Positions 56,497-64,000 of a DNA stretch of 64,000 bases are shown here, one piece after another; position 1 is the first letter of the stretch, and each line of letters begins with the position of its first letter. The notes beneath the pieces are model-generated. The model had not been told where the DNA came from. It saw only the letters and a program-made list of their open reading frames with translations, and made no database searches. Location of the stretch: positions 11,547,001-11,611,000 of the forward strand of contig NC_065897.1 in assembly GCF_905147045.1 (NCBI RefSeq), read 5' to 3'. This stretch comes from Nymphalis io (Eukaryota > Arthropoda > Insecta > Lepidoptera > Nymphalidae). The position numbers and the translations under genes were made by a program.

Positions 56497-56700
56497 GTTC
56501 CTGTGCCTCGGAAAGCACGTAAAGCCGTTAGTCCTGCACCTGAACTCTTTCCGGTCGTGTTCCAACGGATTATGAGATTTAGGGAATAGACAGTGCACCC
56601 TGACACACTTGTGCTCTATAATATGTCCTATGCAGTTGTTTAATCTTTCTTAAGATTGACCGCCGCCAAAATTGGTCTGGAGGACTATTATTAAGGTATA
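56497..56700 (+). mobile_element. SINE-C fragment nested in repeat X
   Basis: TCCTGTGCCTCGGAAAGCAC to TTGGTCTGGAGGACTATTATT is the SINE-C body and 3' end without its head. Confidence 0.75.
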
Positions 56701-56835
56701 AAAACTATATCCTTCATTGGGGTTTAAACTTACTTTATATCAAATTTCATCAAGCTCAGTTCAAAAGTTTAGCCGTGAAAGCGTAACATACAGACAGTGT
56801 AATTTTTGCATTATTACTATTAGTAAGGATGAATA
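56701..56835 (+). repeat. Repeat X (copy 5), right part
   Basis: ATATCAAATTTCATCAAGC, AGCCGTGAAAGCGTAACATAC and TTACTATTAGTAAGGAT are the canonical second half and end of repeat X. Confidence 0.65.
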
Positions 56836-56959
56836 GAAGGGTATTTTATATGTAAAAAATCAACGTCTGTGTTTGTATAGTTCATTCGATAAGTTAAAAC
56901 ACACAGTTGTTATTAAGCCGTACTTTCTTAGCCATAATCTTTCATACTAAGCCATATAT

Positions 56960-57260
56960 CTTTCGTACTACGTGGTAGGGCTTTGTGCAAGGCCGTCTAG
57001 GTAAGGACCACCTACTCATCATTATTCTATCGCTAAACAGCAATACTTACTATTGATTCGTTCCGGGTTGAAGGATGTGTTAGCTAGTGTAACTACAGGC
57101 ACAAGAGATATAACATCGTCGTTCCCAAGGTTAGTGGCGCATTAGCGATATAAGGGATGGTTAATACTTCTTAAAACGCCACTGTCTATGGGCGGTCGTG
57201 ACCACTTAATATCAGGTGGCCCATTTGCCCGTCCGCCTGGCTATAACATAAAAAAAAACT
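56960..57260 (+). mobile_element. SINE-B, near complete, diverged
   Basis: GGTAGGGCTTTGTGCAAGGC to ATATCAGGTGGCCCATTTGC, then CTATAACATAAAAAAAA. Confidence 0.85.
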
Positions 57261-58194
57261 ACCACGCACCATCAACGAATGCAATTATTCACAAATAAAT
57301 TAAAGCAAATAAAACCACCACACATGTATAAGCTATTATTAATTAATTAGAGCTTTTCTGTGAGAACAAACACGAACACCGCAGAACACGATCGTAAAAT
57401 GTCAAAAACTGTTATGTTTTCAAATAATCACGTATAAGCTATAGTTATTATAGTCAATTTATATTATTCATATATACATCAAAATAGCGTATCATAGTAA
57501 GTCGGCTATCAAAATTCAATTTCACGAGTGAGAAACAAAATGAGTTACAGAATAGTTTTACATTGACGTTACGGCTATATCTTGAAACTATAGCCTATTA
57601 CGATGTGACAGCTTCGTGTAAATCGGAACAGTATATTCGTTTTTGTAAGAACTGCTAGAACAATTGAAAAAAAAACTTTGTCTACGGCCTGATTGCTTAG
57701 TACGGTATTGTTTGGTTTGTATTTAAATAACAGAAAGTATACAAAACGCTAACTGGAAGCAACCAGGTGGCCTTATAATCAAAGATATACCTAAACTCAG
57801 AGCCTTACTATAGTCAAAATGAAAACGTGGAAGTCACGATTATGATGAAAGGACTAATTTCAAAAAACATTTATTTTTAACATTAATTTCAATTAAACAG
57901 AGTCAGGTCGAAAGTGTATAATTTATTTGATGAATTGGTTAAAATATACTAATGAATACGAGCGCACTAACTTCTTAACTCATACTCAATTACATAAGTA
58001 ACAAGGCAAGATGCATGGTGGTCTTTGTAGCTAATTTAAAAACAGCTTGTATCGTATGACAATGCCATATTGACCGAACGTACCATAGCTGTTAATTCTA
58101 GCAGCCGCGGCCACATGTCACGCCCCATTATATGCGCACCCTTATAACAAATAATTACTTCGCCAGACATTTTACGCTCCCATACGCTTAATTT
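57261..58194. other. AT-rich stretch, nothing recognised
   Basis: 58040-58190 is less AT-rich (AGCAGCCGCGGCCACATGTC) and unassigned. Confidence 0.4.
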
Positions 58195-58395
58195 GAGCTG
58201 TAATTATGGTGATGTACTTAAAATACGTGAATCTTAACCAAAGAATGCTTCTGAGTTCTCATGTGCTCAATTTATGCTTATAATTCGTGAGGAAAGTCCA
58301 TATGCACCATATGTACCATCAGTCCGCATTGCAGCTTCCTGGAATAAACTTCAAGCTATTTACACCAGAGGAGAGAAGGCTTAAGCCTGGCAACA
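58195..58395 (+). mobile_element. SINE-A, decayed
   Basis: ACGTGAATCTTAACCAAAG, CTCATGTGCTCAATTTATG, AGTCCGCATTGCAGC and GAGAGAAGGCTTAAGCCTGGC keep the order of the family with deletions. Confidence 0.6.
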
Positions 58396-59397
58396 ACAAT
58401 ACTATAATAAACTTCCTTACTATTATTATTTTATGTATTTGAATTATATGCATCCCTCATTAATTCACTCATTCATTACGTAATGTTTTGTTTATTTTCA
58501 TATTTATTTCATTATTTATTCATAATAATAAATAACTTGATGTGTATTGTTTTCAAAGTCTTTGTGGTTATATAATTACATTAAAGTTTCAACCTTAATT
58601 AATATGTCTATGATAGCAGTCGACTATGTTGCCGTTTTGTGTTTCGGAGGACGGTCTAAAAATAACATAACTTGCAATAACATTTGTCTTAATATATTAG
58701 TATTGTGACGGCCATCAGCAGGATGGATTTATGTACCACCCTGTGAGCCGACTTATTATTTATTAATATAAATGTTCCCTGTCTACACCTTGTTTATTTA
58801 ACATTTTTCAATATGACGACGCAGCGTGCCGCGCTTGAAGAAATTTAAATTAATATTTTCTCTTGCTCTTAAACGTACAGTACTCTATCTTATAATGTAA
58901 TATATGCATTCCTATCATATATAGCTCAAAGATGTATTTCCATTTCATTAAACAAAATTGTTCAATTTACTGTTATAGTGGTCAATCGCCTGTGTATTAC
59001 GTAAAATCGTTTTTGACATTTGAGTTTTTTTTTTCTTAATTTTTACCATTGTATCCAAGATATAATTTCGGTTAAAAGCCAAATTTTTATGATGATGTCG
59101 TCGAAAACATATACACGGATGCAATGTTTAGAGAAGAAAACCGCAAGGCGTTACCGGTCACTGGTGTAGTAAAATATAATTTATTTTTATACACATCCAT
59201 CACGCATCAGCGCACTTTTGTGATAGACCACCCAAACGGAAGCAAGTATTCAATAATAATTAAATGTGAATTGTAAACGTTTTAATTTCGTTTCGAATTT
59301 CATATTAATACTCTTCTTAAGGTATACAAACTTTAACATTTTTATCTGAATAAATTAGTAATAAGCAATTAATAAATGTTTATAATGTAAATAGAAA
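58396..59397. other. AT-rich stretch, nothing recognised
   Basis: No feature supported. Confidence 0.4.
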
Positions 59398-59657
59398 TAG
59401 TCTGATGTTCCACTGGACTAAGGCCTCCTCTCCTTTTTTGAGGAGAAGGCTTGGAGCGGGTTGGCGGAATTCACATGTGGCAGAATTTCAGTGAAATTAG
59501 ACACATGCAGATTTCCTCACGATGTTTTCTTTCACCGTTAAGCACGAAATGAATTATAAATACAAATTAAGCACATGAAAATTCATAAAAGATGAGATTC
59601 ATAAGAGATCAAAACTTAAAATTTCCGCAGTTAAACCACTGAGCCATCTCGGCTACA
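59398..59657 (-). mobile_element. SINE-A, long copy with internal deletion
   Basis: TCCACTGGACTAAGGCCTCC, AATTCACATGTGGCAGAATTTC, CTCACGATGTTTTCTTTCACC and GAGCCATCTCGGCT run from reversed tail to reversed head. Confidence 0.85.
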
Positions 59658-59708
59658 TTTAACAGGCAATAAATGTTTGACAATTTTTAATTCAATAGCA
59701 TATGATAA

Positions 59709-59782
59709 ATTTCCACCAACCCGCATGAGCAACGTGGTGGAATGAGCCCAGCAGTGGGACATTCAAAGGCTGTTACGGATAT
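59709..59782 (+). mobile_element. SINE-A 3' fragment with internal deletion
   Basis: TTTCCACCAACCCGCATGAGC joins directly to GAGCCCAGCAGTGGGACATTC AAAGGCTGTT. Confidence 0.75.
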
Positions 59783-60667
59783 GATTAATATGCTAGTAAA
59801 TATTTAACTTTATGAGATTGAACAACTTATTCCTTACGTAATATTTATATGTTAAATATTATAAAGGAAATTCCGATAATTTTTCATCAATCATCATTAG
59901 CACTGTATGATTTTGTTCCATGCAACTTTTATCGATGAGTCTATAATAGGACGTATAATTTGGTAATCAGGAGCGGATTTCTCTAAAGGCCGAGTAGGCC
60001 CGGGCCCAGAGCGACCAAACTTGAACTAAAATATGTGTCTATAGCTTGTTGAAAAAAAATCCTTATGAAGATTCCGATTATTAAAAAATTCAACTAGTTT
60101 TGAAACAAGCAACCAAGTTATGAAATCCGTCTATTGGTAATGACATAATAATAATTATTAATATTATTACAGTTCATGTGAACTTGCTGGATTTATATTA
60201 TTTTCAGTGTTTTGCGACTTCTACGTATTTCATATCCAATGACTGTAGACAAAGTCACGAAGCTGTTATCGATGTCGTTTGTAGAAAACACGAAATGTAT
60301 GGAAATAACATACGTATTGATTTATCATGTGATCAATAGGTGAGGTATTGAATTGAATAATTTAACGACAGCTAAGTTCGAAAACTCTTTGACAATTGTT
60401 AAATGTACTTTGTGTGGCCTTGGCTTATTGCGAATCTATAAATTCGATCAATCGAGAACGCCATATTATTTTAAAGTATGTAAATACATCATTACTTTGA
60501 AGTGTTATACACCGTTATAAATAAATCGATCCAATTACATCTTCATTTTTTGCATTACTTTAAGCAAAATCTTGGTCACTATGACTTAAACTTACAGACT
60601 GTTTCAGATTTATTCATAGTAATTAATTGTTTACTAAGGAATATATGATACAGGTAAGATAATATTC
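59783..60667. other. AT-rich stretch, nothing recognised
   Basis: GGCCGAGTAGGCCCGGGCCC at 59979-59998 is a short GC-rich spot of unknown origin. Confidence 0.4.
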
Positions 60668-60720
60668 AAGGGACTGAGATTAGCCGCCGTGGCCGAAATA
60701 GGTCTGGAGAACTATTATTA
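60668..60720 (+). mobile_element. SINE-C 3' end scrap
   Basis: CGCCGTGGCCGAAATAGGTC TGGAGAACTATTATT matches the SINE-C end at 56650-56695. Confidence 0.55.
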
Positions 60721-60819
60721 TATATCATTCTAGAAAACCGATTTACGGTTATCCTCTATTTCAATGCGTGTATCCTTTAAATGTTTATAATAATTATTAA
60801 AATCGCATATTTCTTATAT

Positions 60820-61404
60820 CAATCAATCAACAGCCAATCGTTGTCCACTGCTGAACATAGGCCTCTCCCAAGGTGCGCCAAAGCTCCCTGTCCTCCGCCT
60901 TCCGCATCCAGTTGGTGCCCGCCACCTTCTTAAGGTCGTCGGTCCACCTGGCTGGAGGGCGCCCTACGCTGCGCTTGCCGATTCGCGGTCTCCACTCTAG
61001 GACTCGTCTGCTCCAACGGCCATCGGTCCTACGACATACGTGACCAGCCCACTGCCACTTCAGCCTGCTAATTTTGCAAGCTATGTCGGTGACTCCGGTT
61101 CTTTTCCGGATAATCTCATTTCTGATCTTATCCTTCAAAGATACTTCGAGCATAGCTCGCTCCATAGCACGCTGAGCGACTTTGAATTTGTGGACTAGTC
61201 CCGCAGTTAGTGTCCACGTTTCGGCACCGATTGTCATGGCAGGTAAGACGCATTGGTTGAAGACTTTCGTCTTCAAACATTGCGGTATAGACAACTTGAG
61301 GACTTGACGAAGGTTGCCAAATGCTGCCCATCCCAAGCGAATTCTTCGATCGGCTTCCTTCTCGAAGTTGTTCCTACCGACTTGTATTATCTGTCCTAGG
61401 TAGG
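60820..61404 (-). mobile_element. RTE LINE copy D, 5'-truncated
   Basis: Flanked by TATTTCTTATAT at 60808-60819 and 61405-61416. The minus-strand tail is (TTGA)n. The left-most element bases TAGGTAT overlap the duplication, so the truncation point is uncertain by a few bases. Confidence 0.92.
60827..61336 (-). CDS. RTE ORF C-terminal part, open
   Basis: 169 codons are open to the normal stop, covering the region after the RT thumb: FNQCVLPAMTIGAETWTLTA (copies A and C read MTYGAETW), HKFKVAQRAMERAMLEVSLK, WAGHVCRRTDGRWSRRVLEW, GRPPARWTDDL and QQWTTIGC. The Met is internal (copies A and B have Leu there). All catalytic parts are lost, so this is a non-functional insertion. The open frame and few differences indicate a recent event. 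Confidence 0.85.
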   Translation of the reverse strand: MGWAAFGNLRQVLKLSIPQCLKTKVFNQCVLPAMTIGAETWTLTAGLVHKFKVAQRAMERAMLEVSLKDKIRNEIIRKRTGVTDIACKISRLKWQWAGHVCRRTDGRWSRRVLEWRPRIGKRSVGRPPARWTDDLKKVAGTNWMRKAEDRELWRTLGEAYVQQWTTIGC

Positions 61405-61416
61405 TATTTCTTATAT

Positions 61417-61744
61417 ATATTATATATTTTCTGACATTTAATCGTGTTCTGCGGTGGGTTTCGAGTTAGTTCATACACATTCTGCATGAACAAACTACTC
61501 CGGTAATATAGCCGAAATAGATATTAATATATTTTGTAATATATTAAATATCTTTTATATTAAATATTAAAAATAAACAAATTCACGTAGTATTTTTGGC
61601 TTTAGTCGATTCTATAATTAAATTTTATTAAAATATAACATTGAGATATAAAAAAAATATTTCTGATAATTTTAAAATTATATCAGTTTCTAAATTAAGC
61701 TTAATCTTTTTATATTAAGCGGATCATAAGCTCTTTTTTAGCAT
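61417..61744. other. AT-rich stretch, nothing recognised
   Basis: No feature supported. Confidence 0.4.
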
Positions 61745-61960
61745 ACTAGCTTTGCCTCGTAGTTCTGGGTATAACTGGACTATCAAACGCTAGTTCAGAC
61801 CCACGTGTGTGGGGGCCAGCAGGTGTTAAATACCCCATGTCTTTTCTGTATCCCTGACAACTTGTACGCAATATTTCATGATGATCGGTTGAGTAGTTAA
61901 GATGTGCAAGCGTAACAAACAAATACACACTCACTTTTGCATTTATCGTAGTGAAAAATC
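61745..61960 (+). repeat. Repeat X (copy 6), most complete
   Basis: ACTAGCTTTGCCTCGTAG, CCATGTCTTTTCTGTATCCC, TTCATGATGATCGGTTGAGTAG and CAAGCGTAACAAACAAATAC follow the family order without interruption. Confidence 0.65.
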
Positions 61961-63104
61961 AAAATAAATGATTCTGCTTGTGTAAATTTAATAGCAATAT
62001 ATTAAAAAAATCTATATTTAGTATACAGTTCGCTTTTAGTGTATAATGTTGAGTCATTAAGTATTAACTCAAATCTAATTTTAGGTTTAAGCCAATGTAT
62101 ATATATCGATTAACATTCAATTTCACTACATAAAATTAATTACAACTTACAGCTAGTAATATTTTCTTGAAATACTTCGTGATGGTACTTTATAGCTAAC
62201 TTACGGCGTTATTGTAAACATAGCAGTTATAATGTATTAAATTCATAATCTACTTGATAAAAGTTTTAACTACTTACAAACTGATAACGCAAAGTGGTGG
62301 GTTCCGGGGGTATAAATGCATTTTGCACAGGAGGTCCTCATACAACGTAGATAAGCACTATGTAAGATTTTTTAAAAGTCATCCCATGTCATGGTCTTGG
62401 TTTTAAAAAGGATAAAAGCTTTTAATAATTCTTCATTTTGAAAATATCCAGGTTTCTGTTTATAAATAGTCTAAAAATATGAATTGTAACATTTTTGGAA
62501 ATTTGTTTAGATTTTTTTTCTTTATACATTCGATGAAGTGAAACCTTTACAGGATCCTACTTCTGTATCCGTTTGTCACAGTCCGATTATTTCTCCGAAT
62601 CTACTGAATGTTTAAAGTTGGAATTAATGCTTATATTGAAACAGTCACATATGTATAGGTTAATTGGAATAAAAACTGATTCTGGTAGTCTGATTAGATA
62701 ATTTTAAATAACAAAAACTCAAAAGTATTACTACATATTATACAACCCTCCGCCACATCTGTCTGTCTGAAGATGATAAAAAAATGATGATGTCTCAAAA
62801 ATATCAAATTAAAAAAAATCTTAATTTTAAGCGTTGTTTTTTTAATTTTTAAAGAAAGTTTGCAAGTACAGCTTACTTGTTATTTTGATACTCGATTAAG
62901 GCTTCACTCAAAGCTTAGAGGTAAACCTAAACGAAAAACTTAAGTCTTTAAATTTCTACGTGAAACATGAAAAAATATTCATAAAATGTATTTGCGTGTG
63001 AAATACAATACTTAATTTCAGCGAGAAACAACAACACCAATTTGTCTAATGGGTACTGTAGTCGCCTACTATTACTTAATTAAAGTAGACTCTTACAAGG
63101 TATA
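61961..63104. other. AT-rich stretch, nothing recognised
   Basis: No feature supported. It would be intronic if the exon at 63300 belongs to a transcript starting near 44.2 kb. Confidence 0.4.
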
Positions 63105-63250
63105 TCGAATGGTCATCTTATAATTCTGCTGAGAAGAGACGGCAAGGAACTCAGTACTGTTTTTCAAATACGTACATCGACAAACGAGTACAATTATTTT
63201 TTTATGAAAATCAACGAAAACTATCTCCAAGCTCTTTTGTCAATAAAATA
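63105..63250 (+). repeat. Repeat Z
   Basis: AAGAGACGGCAAGGAACTC and ATGAAAATCAACGAAAACTA followed by CTCCAAGCTCTT match 53815-53965. Confidence 0.6.
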
Positions 63251-63299
63251 AATACAGAATAATTATAATTATTTAAGATTATCTTATTTTGGTTGTCAG

Positions 63300-63412
63300 G
63301 GGTCGTCAGATGAACAGCTCTTGTGGAGGATCGGCGCTACGTTGGTGGCATTAAGGCATGGCTTCGGGACACGTGCACGTTTTCATCTCCATCGTGATGC
63401 TGCTCTGCAAAG
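63300..63412 (+). CDS. Host exon: 5' UTR, start codon and signal peptide of an unknown protein
   Basis: A GC-rich 113-base exon is bounded by an acceptor (ATCTTATTTTGGTTGTCAG|G) and a donor (TGCAAAG|GTACAATT). The ATG at 63358 has G at -3 and +4. It opens MASGHVHVFISIVMLLCK plus one base of the next codon (phase 1), with a hydrophobic core FISIVMLLC typical of a secretory signal peptide. Just upstream in the same frame is a 14-codon ORF (ATG at 63310, TAA at 63352), which also shows that translation does not enter from upstream in this frame. Coding-like base composition contrasts sharply with the flanks. The protein would be secreted or a type I membrane protein; the family is not identifiable from 18 residues. 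Further exons lie beyond the window. A likely upstream exon is at 44256-44399. Confidence 0.6.
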
Positions 63413-63442
63413 GTACAATTATTCATTTACATATATGTTTGT

Positions 63443-63710
63443 CAGAGAACTGCAGTCACCGATATCGCGCGTAGATTTAGCTCGCTGAAGTAAAAGTCAG
63501 CTGGTCATGTCTCCAGGCGCATCGATAGCCGATGAAGTCGACACGTGTTAGAGTGGAGACCACGCTTAGGCAAACGTATTGTGGGATGCCCTGCGGCAAG
63601 GTGGACCGACGATTTGAGAAAGGTGCGGGATGAATGCGGGCGTTCTATGGTGAGGCTATCGCCCAGCAGTGGACGGCGATAAGCTAAAAAAATAAATAAA
63701 TAATATATAT
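63443..63710 (+). pseudogene. Diverged RTE 3'-end fragment with (AAAT)n tail
   Basis: The frames read RTAVTDIARRFSSLK, SAGHVSRRIDS, HVLEWRPRLGKRIVGCPAAR, WTDDLRKV and a final AQQWTA, parallel to the C-terminus of copies A-D but clearly diverged, with stops and a frameshift. The tail is AAAAAAATAAATAAATAA instead of (TTGA)n, so it is a separate RTE subfamily. It lies only 30 bases after the proposed splice donor at 63412, inside the presumed intron. Confidence 0.75.
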
Positions 63711-63799
63711 AGCATATTCTATGTATATATAACTTTCTTCAATTATCGGAAACTACAGCTTGTCTTTATTTTTACTGTCGTGAAAGTAGGCCGACGGAT

Positions 63800-63985
63800 A
63801 AATTTGGCTCCAGATACTGCTTACCACCGCCCATACACCTTGCTTGCAATTGAAGTATGACAGAGCCAGTATTATTACAAGTATTGGTGACGTAAGAAAT
63901 AGTTAAAATTTCTTACAGCGCCAATGTTTATGGACAGTACTGACTTACCATCAGGCTTGCTAGTCCATCTACAATCAAAAACAAA
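63800..63985 (+). mobile_element. SINE-B, decayed
   Basis: CAGAGCCAGTATTATTACAAG, TTTCTTACAGCGCCAATGTTT and GACTTACCATCAGG keep the family order. Confidence 0.55.
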
Positions 63986-64000
63986 ATGTCGATGCGCTTA

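Noticed and set aside
59979..59998. GC-rich palindromic-looking spot as an origin or binding site
   Set aside because: Too short and isolated to support a function.
1..64000. CRISPR arrays, bacterial operons, integrons or prophage
   Set aside because: No regularly spaced direct repeats, no Shine-Dalgarno-led compact genes; composition and repeats are those of an insect nuclear genome.

Overview
This looks like a lepidopteran (probably nymphalid butterfly) nuclear genome fragment. It is strongly AT-rich, has no bacterial-style gene packing, and carries tRNA-headed SINEs resembling the Metulj type of nymphalids, RTE, Jockey-type, R1-clade and R4/Dong-type non-LTR retrotransposons, and short repeats common in Lepidoptera. 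Species assignment is inference from memory of these families. For reference here, the repeat families are called SINE-A (tRNA head, tail resembling RTE), SINE-B (tail resembling the Jockey-type LINE), SINE-C and SINE-D (other tRNA-type heads), X (short non-autonomous repeat) and Z (short repeat of unknown class).

Layout. 1-3733 (-): decayed R4/Dong-type retrotransposon leaving the window at its 3' side. 3.8-10 kb: AT-rich DNA with SINEs, some nested. 10.06-10.27 kb (-): candidate promoter plus first exon. 11-22 kb: SINEs, a CpG-rich island (14.3-14.5 kb), a Jockey-type fragment inside repeat X (15.0-16.1 kb) and a 5'-truncated RTE (18.75-19.63 kb). 22.7-27.1 kb: a full-length RTE inside a SINE-B, followed by a Jockey 3' end and an internally deleted R1-type element. 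33.15-36.32 kb (-): the best-preserved full-length RTE. 38.2-38.6 kb: LINE remnants. 39.5-39.7 kb: CpG-rich island. 44.16-44.40 kb (+): a second candidate promoter plus first exon that matches the one at 10 kb. 45-49.4 kb: SINEs, an R1-type fragment and a second Jockey-type copy. 50-63 kb: AT-rich, intron-like DNA with scattered SINEs and another truncated RTE (60.8-61.4 kb). 63.30-63.41 kb (+): a probable host exon with a start codon and signal peptide.

How it fits together. Almost all coding capacity belongs to retrotransposons. The host signal is sparse: two related first-exon-like modules in opposite orientations, pointing away from each other, and one coding exon about 19 kb downstream of the plus-strand module. 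My reading, which is inference, is a divergently transcribed pair of paralogous genes with long introns and a TE-filled intergenic interval. The mobile elements also form two visible parasite-host pairs: SINE-A ends like RTE, and SINE-B ends like the Jockey-type LINE, so each SINE is probably mobilised by the LINE whose 3' end it copies. Four RTE insertions have 10-12 bp target-site duplications and differ little from each other by eye, which implies recent activity.
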